A DNA stretch of 33,565 nucleotides, from contig JBAYIO010000064.1 of the NCBI GenBank assembly GCA_041665605.1, positions 1 through 33,565 of the forward strand, read 5' to 3'. Shown piece after piece: positions 33,096 to 33,565 of this stretch. The translations under genes and the position numbers were made by a program. Numbering within the stretch: position 1 is the first letter of the stretch; the number at the start of each line of letters is the position of its first letter. The notes beneath the pieces were generated by a model that worked only from the letters and a program-made list of their open reading frames with translations, had not been told where the DNA came from and made no database searches. This DNA comes from CAIPAT01 sp041665605 (lineage in GTDB: Bacteria > Verrucomicrobiota > Lentisphaeria > Victivallales > Victivallaceae).

Positions 33096-33126
33096 TGCAA
33101 ATTTAATATTGAATATTAAATCTGCA
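33096..33126. promoter_or_regulatory. Operator-like palindrome 2 upstream of the DUF4143 gene
   Basis: The 31 bases are symmetric around G33111, with 14 of 15 pairs matching; the inner 21 bases, ATTTAATATT-G-AATATTAAAT, are perfect. It shares the TTGAATATTAAA core with palindrome 1; centres are 61 bases apart, close to six helical turns. Confidence 0.65.
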
Positions 33127-33327
33127 AGACTTTTATCAGTTGGCAGCTTCCTTTTGTATTTTTAAATTCCGCTTTTTACCACAAAAAACCATGAGTTTCA
33201 AAAATGCATCTTATGCCATTTTTTGAGCTTATTTACACCCTTTATGTTGACAAATTTACTATAGGTATACGCGTGTTGCGACAGGCGATAACGCGAAAAA
33301 CAATAAAAAATTAAGGAGACAGGTATC
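33127..33327. other. Intergenic stretch between the two divergent right-end genes
   Basis: No gene is seen. It is AT-rich. TTGACA at 33248-33253 stands before the terminase-like gene but no well-spaced -10 follows (TATACG is at 13 bases). A ribosome site AAGGAG at about 33313-33318 serves the next gene. Confidence 0.4.
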
Positions 33328-33565
33328 ATGGCTGAAACAAAGTACGACGAAAGTTTTCCGGAACAGGCAATGAATTTTGCAGCCGACGGTCTGACCGACG
33401 GTCAGATCGCGTCCAGAATGGACATCTCGCGTTCATCGCTCTACAACTATAAACAGCAGCATCCGGAGTTTGCCGAGGCGATTGAGGCCGGCCGGGAGGC
33501 CGTTGACGACCGGGTGGAAAACCGTCTGCTGGAACTGGCGCTGGGCGATTACAGCATCACCATCC
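33328..33565 (+). CDS. Phage terminase small-subunit-like HTH protein (cut by window edge)
   Basis: 79 residues are visible, ATG at 33328 with AAGGAG upstream. FPEQAMNFAADGLTDGQIAS, then RMDISRSSLYNYKQQHPEFA form a helix-turn-helix of the terminase-small-subunit type (clamp-loading DNA recognition), followed by EAIEAGREAVDDRVENRLLE and LALGDYSI. Such proteins start viral DNA packaging. If so, the large subunit should follow just outside the window, and a prophage begins here. A stand-alone HTH regulator is the alternative. Confidence 0.65.
   Translation, partial: MAETKYDESFPEQAMNFAADGLTDGQIASRMDISRSSLYNYKQQHPEFAEAIEAGREAVDDRVENRLLELALGDYSITI

Noticed and set aside
33248..33271. Promoter TTGACA...TATACG before the terminase-like gene
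   Set aside because: Spacing is 13 bases, too short for sigma-70; no better -10 box at 16-18 bases.

Overview
The window looks like a Lentisphaerota (Victivallales-type) chromosome segment. The evidence is a DUF1559-like prepilin-type secreted protein beside large clan-A glycoside hydrolases and a XylR-like sugar regulator, a Gram-negative BamA, and a GC-rich housekeeping operon. This assignment is inference from gene content; no rRNA is present.

Layout. (1) 1-7765: a carbohydrate-use locus. A XylR-like regulator (minus, cut by the left edge) is divergent from a prepilin-type protein gene, followed by two large secreted or cytoplasmic glycoside hydrolases. Between the hydrolases lie a copy of the divergent control region and the 3' stub of a third, paralogous hydrolase. 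(2) 7822-10647: an IclR regulator with a near-consensus promoter and apparently almost leaderless mRNA, then a QueG-like 4Fe-4S protein and a U32-peptidase-like protein. (3) 10648-11411: about 760 bases without a convincing gene, ending in a structured leader. (4) 11412-19971: an AT-rich, tightly coupled cassette that looks like a RiPP (ribosomally made, modified peptide) system. It comprises a 57-residue Cys-rich precursor candidate, a radical SAM/SPASM protein fused to an HPr-kinase-like domain, a second radical SAM/SPASM protein, a PqqD-like recognition protein, an S26-type Ser/His peptidase, a third radical SAM/SPASM protein, an ABC exporter and a nucleotidyltransferase-fold protein. Its parts resemble the family set I remember as the SynChlorMet (Scm) cassette. 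A transposase remnant and a tRNA-Ser bound it on the right.

(5) 20346-28939 (all minus): tRNA-Ser(GCT) and, read right to left, prs, rplY, pth, rpsF, ssb, rpsR, rplI, dnaB, bamA, a 45-residue Cys-rich protein and a DUF493-like protein. (6) 29224-31723 (minus): a palindromic element, a gamma-glutamylcyclotransferase-like protein, a B12-binding radical SAM protein and a polyprenyl-phosphate sugar transferase. (7) 31834-33126: a DUF4143 AAA ATPase with two operator-like palindromes upstream. (8) 33328-end: the start of a phage terminase small-subunit-like gene, possibly the edge of a prophage.

How the cassette may work (inference): the PqqD-like protein presents the leader of the small peptide to the radical SAM enzymes, which modify its CX3CX2C-containing core. 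The S26-like peptidase would cleave, the ABC protein would export, and the HPr-kinase-like and nucleotidyltransferase proteins would add or control a phosphate- or nucleotide-dependent step.
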